This document shows positions 8,190 to 17,054 of a DNA stretch of 64,000 bases, piece by piece. A program made the translations under genes and the position numbers. The notes beneath the pieces are model-generated. The model was not told the origin of the DNA, made no database searches, and worked only from the letters and a program-made list of their open reading frames with translations. The DNA is from Streptomyces sp. NBC_01224 (GTDB lineage Bacteria > Actinomycetota > Actinomycetes > Streptomycetales > Streptomycetaceae): the NCBI RefSeq assembly GCF_036002945.1, contig NZ_CP108529.1:4216001-4280000 (forward strand), in the 5' to 3' direction. Position 1 is the first letter of the stretch. Each line of letters starts with the position of its first letter.

Positions 8190-9534
8190 GGTGCGAGCGT
8201 ACGCGACGGCGGTGTTCGTGCATCGCGGCCGTGTACACGTCGGCGGTCGCGGACGCGGCGGTGTCCCAGCCGAAACCCCGGGCGTGTGCGGCGGCCGCCG
8301 CACCCATTCGGGCGACCAGCTCCGGCGCCTCGGCGAACCGGCCCAGCGCCTGCGCGTACGCCTGCGGGTCGTGCCCGGGTATCAGGAAGCCGCTGACCCC
8401 GTCCCGCACCGCCACCGGAAGACCGCCCACGGCCGCCGCGACGACCGGGGTGCCCGCCGCCTGGGCCTCGATGGCGACCAGGCCGAAGGACTCGCTGTAC
8501 GAGGGCATGACCAGCACGGACGCGGCCCGGAACCAGTCGGCGAGCTGGTCCTGCCCGACCGGCGGCTGGAACCGTACGACATCGGCGATGCCCAGCCGCG
8601 CCGCCAGCTTCTGCAGCCCCTCCGGTTTGGCGAGCCCGCTGCCGCTCGGACCGCCGACGACCGGTACGACCATCCGGCGGCGCAGCGAGGGGTCGCGGTC
8701 CAGCAGGACGGCGACGGCCCGCAGCAGCACGTCCGGGGCCTTCAGCGGCTGGATGCGGCCCGCAAAGAGCGGAATCAGGGCGTCCTTCGGCAGTCCGAGG
8801 CGCGCCCGGGCCGCGGCGCGTCCGTCGGCGGGGCGGAAGCGGTCGAGGTTGACCCCGGGGTGCACGACGGCGACGGACCCGGGATCGGCCTCGTAGAAGC
8901 GGATGAGCTCGTCCGCTTCCTCGGCGGTGTTCGCGATCAGCCGGTCGGCCGCGCTGACGATCTGGGTCTCGCCGATGACGCGGGCGGCGGGCTCGGGGGT
9001 GTCGCCCGCCGCGAGCGCCGCGTTCTTGACCTTCGCCATGGTGTGCATGGCGTGGACGAGCGGGACGCCCCAGCGCTGGGCGGCGAGCCAGCCGACATGA
9101 CCGGAGAGCCAGTAGTGGGAGTGGACCAGGTCGTAGTAGCCGGGGCGCTGGCCGGCCCATGCCTGCATGACGCCGTGCGTGAAGGCACAGAGCTGGGCGG
9201 GCAGCTCCTCCTTGGCCAGACCCTCGTACGGCCCCGCGTCGACATGCCGGACCAGGACACCGGGCGCCAGCTCGACCGCCGGGGGCAGCCCGCCGGTGGT
9301 GGACCGGGTGAAGATCTCGACCTCGATATTGATCGCGGCGAGGCGCTTGGCCAGCTCCACGATGTAGACGTTCATGCCGCCCGCGTCACCCGTGCCCGGC
9401 TGATGCAGGGGCGAGGTGTGCACGGAGAGCATCGCGATGCGGCGAGGTTTGCGGTGACCGCCGGGGAAGGCGGCGGGGAACCTGAGGCGCGGCGCGACAC
9501 GGCTGCTGCCGAGCCGGGAGACGTACTGACTCAC
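8182..9534 (-). CDS. mshA: D-inositol-3-phosphate glycosyltransferase MshA
   Basis: MshA transfers GlcNAc from UDP-GlcNAc to 1-L-myo-inositol-1-phosphate, the first committed step of mycothiol synthesis. The 450-residue protein is a GT-B, GT4-family enzyme. It has an N-terminal PLHQPGTGDAGGMNVYI segment (acceptor and nucleotide loop), HSHYWLSGHVGW, and the C-domain donor site with FAGRIQPLKAP and the E(x7)E-type region ESFGLVAIEAQAAGTPVVAA. It starts at GTG with AGGAGG 10-15 nt upstream. Length and motifs match Streptomyces MshA closely. The YbjN gene follows with an 8-bp overlap. Confidence 0.93.
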   Translation of the reverse strand: MSQYVSRLGSSRVAPRLRFPAAFPGGHRKPRRIAMLSVHTSPLHQPGTGDAGGMNVYIVELAKRLAAINIEVEIFTRSTTGGLPPAVELAPGVLVRHVDAGPYEGLAKEELPAQLCAFTHGVMQAWAGQRPGYYDLVHSHYWLSGHVGWLAAQRWGVPLVHAMHTMAKVKNAALAAGDTPEPAARVIGETQIVSAADRLIANTAEEADELIRFYEADPGSVAVVHPGVNLDRFRPADGRAAARARLGLPKDALIPLFAGRIQPLKAPDVLLRAVAVLLDRDPSLRRRMVVPVVGGPSGSGLAKPEGLQKLAARLGIADVVRFQPPVGQDQLADWFRAASVLVMPSYSESFGLVAIEAQAAGTPVVAAAVGGLPVAVRDGVSGFLIPGHDPQAYAQALGRFAEAPELVARMGAAAAAHARGFGWDTAASATADVYTAAMHEHRRRVRSHHG

Positions 9535-9755
9535 GTCGTCCGGTCCTCCTCACTCAGGGCATGGCATCGAAGGGACCTGAGCCCCTTCGAGGGCTGCAAC
9601 AGCGGAATCTCTCCTTTCATTTCCGCTTTACCAAATCATTGCAGTGAGGCGGCCGCATGGCGGGTCGGTGGTCCGGGCACCCCGCGCCGCCCACCGCACC
9701 GGGGCCGGGCACCCGCGCCGCCTTCCGCCCCCGTGGGATCGTTACGCTCGCTGTC

Positions 9756-10547
9756 ATGCGCCCCATCGGCACCGCGACCCGCGGGACCACCAACCCGAAC
9801 CGGCTCCGCCGCATGGACCGCTGGATCGCCGCCACCCACGGCCCGGCCCTGCGCCGCGCCGACACCCCCGTCGCCGTCGACCTCGGGTACGGCGCCGCCC
9901 CCTGGACCGCCGTCGAGTTGCTGCAGCGCCTGCGTACCGCCGAGCCGCGCACGACGGTGGTCGGCATCGAGATCGACCCGGAGCGGGTCGCGGCGGCGAA
10001 ACCGTACGAACGCGAGGGCCTCACCTTTCTGCACGGCGGCTTCGAGATCCCGCTCCCCGAGCGCCCCGACCTCATCCGGGCAGCGAATGTGCTGCGCCAG
10101 TACGACGAGGGCGAGGTCGCCGCGGTCTGGCAGCGGCTTTGCGCGCGCCTGGCACCGGGCGGACTGCTGGTGGAGGGCACCTGCGACGAGATCGGGCGTC
10201 GGCACGTATGGGTGGCGCTCGGCCCGGAGGGCCCGCGCACCGTGACGTTCGCGACCCGGCTCGCCTCCCTGGACCGCCCCTCCGACCTCGCGGAACGCCT
10301 CCCCAAGGCGCTGATCCACCGCAATGTGCCGGGCGAACCGGTCCATGCGTTCCTGCGGGACTTCGACCGGGCGTGGGCCGCGGCAGCTCCGTACGCGTCA
10401 CTGGGTGCCCGGCAGCGCTGGATCACGGCGGTGCGGGCGCTGTCGGGCGACTGGCCGCTGACGGACGGGGTACGGCGGTGGCGCCAGGGCGAAGTCACGG
10501 TGAAGTGGACCGCCCTCCAGCCCAACCGACAGCCCAACACGTACTGA
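9756..10547 (+). CDS. Class I SAM-dependent methyltransferase
   Basis: A 263-residue protein with a Rossmann SAM site: motif I VAVDLGYGAAPWTA, an acidic residue after strand 2 (GIEIDPERV), and motif IV-like DLIRAANVLRQYDEGEV. Start ATG 9756 is preferred because residues upstream look non-coding and homologues begin MRPIGTATRGTTN. The substrate is unknown. The gene is divergent from mshA across a 220-bp region and seems to be part of the conserved core. The methyltransferase call is secure at fold level only. Confidence 0.8.
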   Translation: MRPIGTATRGTTNPNRLRRMDRWIAATHGPALRRADTPVAVDLGYGAAPWTAVELLQRLRTAEPRTTVVGIEIDPERVAAAKPYEREGLTFLHGGFEIPLPERPDLIRAANVLRQYDEGEVAAVWQRLCARLAPGGLLVEGTCDEIGRRHVWVALGPEGPRTVTFATRLASLDRPSDLAERLPKALIHRNVPGEPVHAFLRDFDRAWAAAAPYASLGARQRWITAVRALSGDWPLTDGVRRWRQGEVTVKWTALQPNRQPNTY

Positions 10548-10766
10548 ACAGACCCGCCGGGCCCGCAAGCGGGGAGGCGGGCGGGAACGCGGACAGGGCA
10601 TCGTTCGTCAGGACGATGGGGAGCAATTCCCGGGGCGTCGGTCGACCCGTGTGACCGTCAGGACAGCAGGTGTGTACCTCTGTTGCTTTTCGGTACGGCA
10701 TGGCACGATCTCGTCATCGGCAAGAAGTTACTGACGGTAAATCAGATTCATTCGGAGGGGAATCTC

Positions 10767-11855
10767 GTGAACCGACGTCACGTTGCCGCAGCCGCGATCA
10801 CTCTGGCCTGTGCGCTGACCGTACTCACCGCGCCGGGCCAGGCTTTCGCCGCGCCCGCACCCCCCTCCCCCTCGGCGACGCAGCCCGACACCCGGTCCGG
10901 TTCCGGGTCGAAGACGCCGAAGAAGAGCCTCGAAGAGGTACGCCAGGAGATCGACGCCCTCTACCGCAAGGCCGGGGCGGCCACCGACGCGTACAACCTC
11001 GCCGAGGAGCAGGCCAAGAAGCAGTCCGGCGAGATCGTGAAGCTGGCCAGGGCCATCGTCGAGGGCCGGTCCAAGATCGCCGAGCTCAAGAGCCAGGCCG
11101 GCGCCCAGGCCCGGGAGCAGTACCGCACCGGCGGACTGCCGCCGGGCGCCCAGCTGATGCTCAGCGACGACCCGCAGCTGTTCCTCGACGGGGTGGGCCG
11201 GGTCAGGGAGGGCCAGCAGGCCGCCCAGGGCGTTCTCGGCGAACTGACCAGGACCCAGCAGGACCTGGAGACGTACACCCAGGACGCGAGCACCAACTGG
11301 GAGAAGCTCGAAGCCAACCGTCTCAAGCAGGCCGAGGCCAAGAAGAAGATAAACGCGCAGATCGCCGCGGCGAAGAAGCTGGAAGACCAGCTGGAGAAGA
11401 AGGAGCGGGCCCGCCTGCTCAAGCTGGAGCAGGAGGCCGAGTACAAGCTGCAGACGGCCTGGCTCAGCTCCGGCGCCCTGAAGGACATCAACCGCGAGGC
11501 GAGTGCGAGCGGCAAGAAGGCGGTGGCCTTCGCGACCGAGCAGATCGGCAAGCCGTACGTCTGGGGGGCCGAGGGCCCCCGTTCGTACGACTGTTCCGGG
11601 CTGACGTCACAGGCCTGGGCGGCGGCGGGCCGGCCGATCCCGCGCACCTCGCAGGAGCAGTGGCGGCTGCTGCCCCACATCGCCATCAAGGACATGCGCC
11701 CCGGCGACCTGATCATCTACCACGGCGACGCCAGCCACGTGGGCATGTACATCGGCGACGGCGCCATCATCCACGCCCCCCGCCCCGGCCGGAACGTCAC
11801 ACTGGCGGGCGCGGGCTCGATGCAGATCCTCGGCGTGGTCCGCCCGGACAAGTAG
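10767..11855 (+). CDS. Secreted NlpC/P60 peptidoglycan endopeptidase
   Basis: A 362-residue exported cell-wall hydrolase. GTG 10767 follows GGAGGGGAATCTC closely. A Sec signal (AAAITLACALTVLTAPGQAFA) precedes a long charged coiled-coil region, roughly residues 50-235, typical of RipA-like and D,L-endopeptidase proteins. The C-terminal NlpC/P60 domain starts near AVAFATEQIGKPYVWGAEGP, with the catalytic Cys in YDCSG, the His in ASHVGMYIG, and a third polar residue at IIHAP. It would cut the peptide stem of peptidoglycan between D-Glu and the diamino acid. I looked for a cyclic-di-AMP riboswitch upstream and did not see one. Confidence 0.88.
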   Translation: MNRRHVAAAAITLACALTVLTAPGQAFAAPAPPSPSATQPDTRSGSGSKTPKKSLEEVRQEIDALYRKAGAATDAYNLAEEQAKKQSGEIVKLARAIVEGRSKIAELKSQAGAQAREQYRTGGLPPGAQLMLSDDPQLFLDGVGRVREGQQAAQGVLGELTRTQQDLETYTQDASTNWEKLEANRLKQAEAKKKINAQIAAAKKLEDQLEKKERARLLKLEQEAEYKLQTAWLSSGALKDINREASASGKKAVAFATEQIGKPYVWGAEGPRSYDCSGLTSQAWAAAGRPIPRTSQEQWRLLPHIAIKDMRPGDLIIYHGDASHVGMYIGDGAIIHAPRPGRNVTLAGAGSMQILGVVRPDK

Positions 11856-11864
11856 GGGGCGCTG

Positions 11865-11893
11865 CCCGGACGGGCAGATCGAGCCCGTCCGGG
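11865..11893 (+). terminator. Hairpin behind the NlpC/P60 gene
   Basis: A perfect 10-bp stem (CCCGGACGGG and its complement, 9-nt loop) begins 9 nt after the stop. There is no T-run, as is common for high-GC terminators. The rest of the gap to 12174 shows only a short GGAACG/CGTTCC inverted repeat at about 12068-12085, perhaps part of the next promoter. Confidence 0.6.
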
Positions 11894-12174
11894 GATCGAG
11901 GACAAAGCGCCCGCCGGGGCGCCCCCACGGGAGTGACCCGCACCACCCACCCCCCACCATCCCGCGTGACCTTCGTCATGCCCCGGCACCCGACCCACCC
12001 CCGCACATCACGCCGGATCCGTGACCTGACGCGGCTTATGGCGGTGCATATGACAGCGGGCAATTACGGAACGCCATTCCGTTCCCCCACCGCGGACCGC
12101 TATGGTCCCCGTCTGGCGGATCGTCGATCGTCGTTCCGCCGCGCCCTCGGGGGGAGGGAAGGAAACCCGAACCG

Positions 12175-13539
12175 ATGCCCGTACCCGTACCGCAGCAGCG
12201 CGCCGTTTCCGCTGCGGAGACCTCCCACGGCGCCGACCTGACCCTCCTGGTGATCGAGAACGACCCGGCGGACACCTTCACCGTCCCCGAGCTCCCGGCC
12301 GCAGCCGGCACGCGGGTCCGTATCCGCACCGCCCGCAACCTGACCGAGGCGGGCCGGCTCCTCACGGACGACGTGGACTGCATCCTGCTGGACCTGGCTC
12401 TGCCGACCGGCAGCGAGGCCCGCTCCGCCCCCGCCGAAGGGGCCGACGGGCTCGCCACCCTCAAGCACGTCCTGCGGATCGCCCCGCGCCACGCCGTCCT
12501 CGCCCTCACGGCGGAGGACGACGCCGAGCTGGCCGCCGAGGCGGTACGGGTCGGCGCCCAGGACTACCTCTTCCGCGACGAACTCGACGGACGGCTGCTC
12601 AGCCGCGCCATCAGTTACGCCGTCGAACGCAAGCGCGCCGACGTCGCCCAGCACCAGCTCACCGAGTCCCGGCTGCGCGCCCAGGAGAACGCCCGCCTCG
12701 AACGCGGCCTGCTCCCCACCCCGCTGCTCGAAGGCTCCGATCTGCGCTTCGCGGCCCGCTACCGCCCCGGCCGCAGCCGCGCACTGCTCGGCGGGGACTT
12801 CTACGACACGGTCCGTACGCCCGACGGCACTGTCCACGCGATGATCGGCGACGTCTGCGGGCACGGCCCGGACGAAGCGGCGCTCGGCGTCGAACTGCGC
12901 ATCGCATGGCGGGCGTTGACACTGGCCGGGCTCTGCGGCGACGAACTGCTCTCCACGCTCCAGCAGGTCCTGGAGCACGAGCGGGAGAGCGAGGAGATCT
13001 TCGCGACGCTCTGCACCGTCGACATCACCCCCGACGGCCGGCGCGCCGGCCTCTGCCTGGCGGGCCACCCCGCCCCGCTGATCGCCCGGCACGGACGGGC
13101 CGCGCACCTTCTCCCGTACGAGGACGGCGGCCCGGCTCTGGGTCTGCTGCCGCGTGCGCGCTGGCCTCGCCGTCAGGTGGATCTCGGCGGCTCCTGGAGC
13201 CTGATGATGTACACGGACGGGCTGATCGAGGGACGCGTGGGGCCGGACAGCACTCAGCGGCTCGGCCAGGACGGCATGGTCGCGATGATCAACCGCCAGC
13301 TGACTCAGGGGCTCACCGGCGAGGATCTCCTGGAGGCCGCGGTCACCCAGGTGCGGGAGCTGAACGGCGGCGAACTGACCGACGACGTCGCGGTCCTGCT
13401 GCTCGACCGCGACCAGGAACACATACGCCGACGGGGCCTGAACGCCAACCGGGGCCGGAGCATCCCGCGCCCCCGCCCCGAACCGGCATCACCCACGGCC
13501 CCGGCAAACCCCGCGAGCGCTCAGCGCCCGCCGTTGTAG
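12175..13539 (+). CDS. Receiver-PP2C (SpoIIE-type) serine phosphatase
   Basis: A 454-residue two-domain protein. Residues about 21-145 form a response-regulator receiver: acidic pocket E29/D30, phospho-acceptor D73 in CILLDLALP, and TAEDD. The invariant receiver Lys appears replaced by Arg134 (YLFRDEL). A helix linker leads to a PPM/SpoIIE phosphatase domain (about 185-420) with the metal ligands of GGDFYD (D208, D211) and MIGDVCGHG (D226). Such proteins dephosphorylate anti-anti-sigma factors in partner-switching pathways, gated by receiver phosphorylation. No kinase or anti-sigma gene adjoins it. Its 3' end overlaps the convergent DUF2516 gene by 19 bp. Confidence 0.85.
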   Translation: MPVPVPQQRAVSAAETSHGADLTLLVIENDPADTFTVPELPAAAGTRVRIRTARNLTEAGRLLTDDVDCILLDLALPTGSEARSAPAEGADGLATLKHVLRIAPRHAVLALTAEDDAELAAEAVRVGAQDYLFRDELDGRLLSRAISYAVERKRADVAQHQLTESRLRAQENARLERGLLPTPLLEGSDLRFAARYRPGRSRALLGGDFYDTVRTPDGTVHAMIGDVCGHGPDEAALGVELRIAWRALTLAGLCGDELLSTLQQVLEHERESEEIFATLCTVDITPDGRRAGLCLAGHPAPLIARHGRAAHLLPYEDGGPALGLLPRARWPRRQVDLGGSWSLMMYTDGLIEGRVGPDSTQRLGQDGMVAMINRQLTQGLTGEDLLEAAVTQVRELNGGELTDDVAVLLLDRDQEHIRRRGLNANRGRSIPRPRPEPASPTAPANPASAQRPPL

Positions 13540-13865
13540 GGCCCGTACGGCCCGTCACTGCTGGAGCCACCGCGCCGGCCGCCGCCACCCGAGACCGCCC
13601 TCAGCGCGGGCCGTACGTCCACCAGGAACACGATGGACGCGACCGCGCCCGCAAGCTGCAGGAACAGCATCGGCACGAAGAGATTCACGGCGACGGTGAT
13701 ACCGAGGATGATCAGCCAGAAGGACTTCTTCTGCTTGTCCGCGGCCCGGTAGGCGTCCTCACGGGCCATCGCGGCCATGACCAGTGCGACCACGGCCAGG
13801 ACAAGCATGGCCATGTAGAGCAGCCAGACGAGTGTGCTGAATCCTGTGAGCAACATGGTGTGCAC
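13521..13865 (-). CDS. DUF2516 family membrane protein
   Basis: A 114-residue protein with two or three hydrophobic segments (TLVWLLYMAMLVLAVVALVM; SFWLIILGITVAVNLFVPML; a third shorter one near AGAVASIVFLVDV) and a Gly/Ser-rich tail. The pattern is that of actinobacterial DUF2516, a small inner-membrane protein of unknown role. It lies last in a same-strand series with the XRE regulator and HbhA-like genes, separated by 112 bp, and may share their transcript. An internal ATG at 13856 is an alternative start. Confidence 0.8.
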   Translation of the reverse strand: MHTMLLTGFSTLVWLLYMAMLVLAVVALVMAAMAREDAYRAADKQKKSFWLIILGITVAVNLFVPMLFLQLAGAVASIVFLVDVRPALRAVSGGGGRRGGSSSDGPYGPYNGGR

Positions 13866-13977
13866 CGCCTAATAAGTGGATGAGCGCCTCGCGGCCAAGG
13901 TACCGGGACAACGCGCCGGGCACCTCCAAGGTGCCCGCCCCGCGCCCCGGTACACACTCCGGCTGTGAGCCGAGCCC

Positions 13978-14610
13978 CTACTTCGCGGTCGGCGGAGTGG
14001 TCTTCTTCGCGACGGGCTTGCGCGCGGGCGCCTTCTTGGCGGGCGCGACCGGGGCCTTGCTCTCCGGCTTGACGGTCTTCGGGGCGGGCGACGCCTTTGC
14101 CGGCCCCGGCTTCGCGGCAGGCTCCGTCTTCGCGGTGCCCGTCGGCCTGGACTCCTTGCGCGGCTCGACGACGACGGCGATCTCGACGATCTCGTCGGCC
14201 GTCTCGCCACGCCAGGTCTTCACGGTCTGCTCGCCGCGCTCGGCGACCTTCTCGTACGTCTCCCGGGCCCGCACCGCGTACTCCGCGGCCACGCCCAGAC
14301 TGCGCAGCGCCAGGTCCTGGGCGCTCTCGCCCAGCTTCCGCAGATCACTGTCGAACGACCCGATCACCTCGGTGACCTTGGCCTGCACGGTGGCCTGCGC
14401 CTCCTTGGCCTGCGAGGTCACCTTCTCCTGCACGGCCTTGGGGTCGGTGTTGCGCACGGCCTCGATACGCTCCGGCGCCTCGGCACGCAGCTGCTCGATC
14501 AGCGCCGGGACCTTGCGCGCCTGCTCGACGGCGATATCGGCCGTACCGGCGGCGAAGTAGAGGGGGGTCGGGTCGGTGAGGGTCTTGCGCAGGTCATCGG
14601 TGATGGCCAT
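13978..14610 (-). CDS. Heparin-binding hemagglutinin (HbhA)-like protein
   Basis: A 210-residue protein. The first about 150 residues are a long amphipathic coiled coil starting MAITDDLRKTLTDPTPLYFAAG. The last about 60 are a Lys/Ala/Pro-rich tail (PKTVKPESKAPVAPAKKAP and similar). This is the architecture of mycobacterial HbhA, which associates with membranes and heparan sulfate; Streptomyces homologues are conserved but have no host role and may act at the membrane. It begins 28 bp after the XRE regulator stop, so the two genes are probably one operon under the palindromic operator at 15168. Confidence 0.8.
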   Translation of the reverse strand: MAITDDLRKTLTDPTPLYFAAGTADIAVEQARKVPALIEQLRAEAPERIEAVRNTDPKAVQEKVTSQAKEAQATVQAKVTEVIGSFDSDLRKLGESAQDLALRSLGVAAEYAVRARETYEKVAERGEQTVKTWRGETADEIVEIAVVVEPRKESRPTGTAKTEPAAKPGPAKASPAPKTVKPESKAPVAPAKKAPARKPVAKKTTPPTAK

Positions 14611-14637
14611 GACTGTGGTCCTCCCGGATCATCAGAC

Positions 14638-15141
14638 TCAGTGTGAGGGTTTTGAAGGCTTTGAAGCTGTGCCGGCATCGCTGCCGCCGGCCGCGCGGGG
14701 GCCGTCGGCACCGGGGCGGCCGTCCGCACCGGCCCCCGATCCGGACTCGTGGCCGGTCGCCGATCCGGCTTCGGCGCCGGATTCCGGTCCGGGCTCGAAC
14801 CCGTTCTCCTTGCGGAAGGAGTCGTAGATCTGCAGCAGAACATTCTTCTGCCGCTCGTTTATGGACGGGTCGGCCAGGATCACCGCCCGCGTCTCCAGCT
14901 CCTCCCGCTCCCGCTCATCCAGAATCCCGGCCCGTACGTAAAGGGTCTCGGCGGAGATCCGCAGCGCCTTGGCGACCTGCTGCAACACCTCGGCGCTCGG
15001 CTTGCGCAGCCCGCGCTCGATCTGGCTGAGGTAGGGATTGGACACCCCGGCGGCATCGGCGAGCTGCCGCAGCGACAGCTGCGCATTGCGCCGCTGCTCA
15101 CGCAGATACTCACCGAGATTGCCGACGTTGAGTGATGCCAT
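14638..15141 (-). CDS. XRE-family transcriptional regulator
   Basis: A 167-residue protein beginning MASLNVGNLGEYLREQRRN. Residues about 10-66 are a classic helix-turn-helix (LSLRQLADAAGVSNPYLSQI, then ERGLRKPSAEVLQQVAKAL). A short middle segment (RAGILDEREREELETRAVIL) precedes a disordered Gly/Ala/Ser/Pro tail. ATG 15141 is chosen over the longer frame because the HTH starts right after it. A near-perfect inverted repeat centred 40 bp upstream is its likely binding site, suggesting autoregulation. It heads the operon with the HbhA-like gene. Confidence 0.85.
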   Translation of the reverse strand: MASLNVGNLGEYLREQRRNAQLSLRQLADAAGVSNPYLSQIERGLRKPSAEVLQQVAKALRISAETLYVRAGILDEREREELETRAVILADPSINERQKNVLLQIYDSFRKENGFEPGPESGAEAGSATGHESGSGAGADGRPGADGPRAAGGSDAGTASKPSKPSH

Positions 15142-15167
15142 ACCTCGATGGTGCGCCACCCTTGCTA

Positions 15168-15195
15168 ACTTTTGCAAGCACCTGCTTGCAAAAGT
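15168..15195. promoter_or_regulatory. Near-perfect palindromic operator upstream of the XRE gene
   Basis: A 28-bp inverted repeat: the half-site ACTTTTGCAAGCA and its exact reverse complement are separated by CC. It starts 27 bp upstream of the XRE start codon, where a repressor would block RNA polymerase. The symmetry and the AT-rich content in a GC-rich background are striking. Binding by the adjacent XRE protein is inferred. Confidence 0.75.
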
Positions 15196-15404
15196 GCGCC
15201 ACACCACTCGCATGGCCCTGTGACTCGTCACGCCAGGTGTCGTGTCGGCGAGCCATCTGTCGTGTGGGCTTGGCGCGGGTGCGACTTTTCGAGATAGGTG
15301 ACACCTGATCCTGGTGGTTGACGTCACCCTGAGAAACGCCGAAGCCGTACCGGATCTCTGCTGTGCCCGTTCCCGCGGCACGCACAGCGCTAGCGTTGGA
15401 CCCC

Positions 15405-17054
15405 ATGATCGTATGGCTCAACGGCACCCACGGCGCAGGCAAGACGACGACCAGTGCACTCGTGCAGCAGCTGATCCCGGATTCACGGGTGTTCGACGCC
15501 GAGAAGGTCGGCGAGACACTCATGGACATCACGCCGGGGCTGCCCTGGACGGGCAATTTCCAGCACTGGCCGCCGTGGCGGCCGCTCGTGGTCGAGACCG
15601 CCCGCCGCGTACTCGACTACACCGGCGGCACCCTGGTGATGCCCATGACCGTCCTGGTCGAGCAGTACTGGCGCGAGATCAGCTCGGGCCTTGCCGAGCA
15701 TGCCATTCCAGTCCGGCACTTCGTCCTCCATGCCGACCAGGACACCCTCCGCGCGCGCATCGCGGGCGACACCGTTCTTGGCCCCAACTCCCCCTTCCGT
15801 CTCCAATACCTTGAGCCCTACGCCGAGGCGGCACGCACGTGGCTGCACGGCGAGGCCGAGGTCGTCGACACCACGCACCTCACGCCCGCCCAGGCCGCCC
15901 TGCAGATCGCGGAGGCCGTCAAGAGTTGTGGTCCGCCCAGCAAAGCCAGGCACCCCTACGCGGGCCTGCCAGTCCTGCGGCCGAAGCGAAAACACTGGTT
16001 GACCTTCACCCCGGGGGAAGCCACAGCATCGGTGGGGCCGGGCGATGTGCTCGGCTTGAGGAGGAGCGAGCATGGGGTTGCTGACCATCGGGACGTTCGC
16101 GAAGGCGTCCCGCCTGTCACCGAAGGCGCTGCGTCTTTACGACGAGCTCGGACTGCTGACCCCCGCTCGCGTCGACCCGGTGAGCGGCTATCGCCTCTAC
16201 ACACCGGAACAACTGGACCACGCCCGGCTGGTCGCCTGGCTCAGGCGCCTAGGGATGCCCCTGGCCCGCATCCAGCACGTCTGCACGCTGGAGTCAGCCG
16301 CGGCGGCACAGGAGATCCGCGCGTTCTGGGCCCAGGTCGAGGCCGACACCGCCGCGCGGCGGGACCTCGCTTCGTTCCTCATCGACCATCTTTCCTGGAA
16401 GGACCCCGCTATGTCTCCGATCACCAAGCCCCTGGGAATCCGTTACGCCGCCCTTTCCGACACGGGCCTGGTCCGCGAGAGCAACCAGGACACCGCCTAC
16501 GCCGGGTCACGCCTGCTCGCCGTCGCCGACGGCTACGGCAGCAAAGGAGCCCCCGCGAGCGCTGCCGCCGTCGACGCGCTCAAGCATCTCGAAACGGACA
16601 GCATCCCGGCGGGCAATCTCCTCAACGTCCTCGAAGACGCCATCGAGCAGGCCAAGCAGGCCGTCAACGGCGTCGCCGGATCCGGCTCATCACCCGAAGG
16701 GGCCGGCACCACACTCACTGCGATGCTCTGGACCGGATCGCAACTGGCCCTCGTCCACATCGGCGACTCCCGCGTCCACCTCCTGCGCGACGGAGAGCTG
16801 TTCCAGATCACGCACGACCACACCATGGTGCAGTCGATGGTCGACGAAGGACGCCTCACCCCGGGGGAAGCCGCCTCTCATCCCCAGCGGTCGCTGTTGA
16901 TACGAGCCCTGGGTCAAGGAGCCGATGTCATCCCCGACATGCGCCTTCACGACGCCCAGCAGGGAGACCGATACCTGCTCTGCTCCGACGGCCTGTCGAC
17001 CGTCGTGCCGACCGAAGAAATCCGACGGGTGCTCTCCGATGTCAGGGAGCCTGA
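15405..17054 (+). CDS. P-loop ATPase; frame overruns into next gene
   Basis: From ATG 15405 the protein begins MIVWLNGTHGAGKTTTSALV, a Walker A loop. About 175 residues follow that resemble Streptomyces AAA/kinase-like ATPases of about 180 aa, up to HLTPAQAALQIAEAVKS near 15935. After that the frame has no stop until 17054. The translation turns into Arg/Pro/Gly-rich shadow sequence and overlaps the well-supported MerR-PP2C gene by almost 1 kb. Codon bias drops after about 15935. Either the natural stop was lost by mutation or a frameshift is present. The functional part is most likely 15405 to about 15940. The substrate is unknown. Confidence 0.5.
   Translation: MIVWLNGTHGAGKTTTSALVQQLIPDSRVFDAEKVGETLMDITPGLPWTGNFQHWPPWRPLVVETARRVLDYTGGTLVMPMTVLVEQYWREISSGLAEHAIPVRHFVLHADQDTLRARIAGDTVLGPNSPFRLQYLEPYAEAARTWLHGEAEVVDTTHLTPAQAALQIAEAVKSCGPPSKARHPYAGLPVLRPKRKHWLTFTPGEATASVGPGDVLGLRRSEHGVADHRDVREGVPPVTEGAASLRRARTADPRSRRPGERLSPLHTGTTGPRPAGRLAQAPRDAPGPHPARLHAGVSRGGTGDPRVLGPGRGRHRRAAGPRFVPHRPSFLEGPRYVSDHQAPGNPLRRPFRHGPGPREQPGHRLRRVTPARRRRRLRQQRSPRERCRRRRAQASRNGQHPGGQSPQRPRRRHRAGQAGRQRRRRIRLITRRGRHHTHCDALDRIATGPRPHRRLPRPPPARRRAVPDHARPHHGAVDGRRRTPHPGGSRLSSPAVAVDTSPGSRSRCHPRHAPSRRPAGRPIPALLRRPVDRRADRRNPTGALRCQGA

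Noticed and set aside
10548..10766. Possible cyclic-di-AMP riboswitch before the NlpC/P60 gene
   Set aside because: Expected conserved blocks were not seen in the 219-bp leader.
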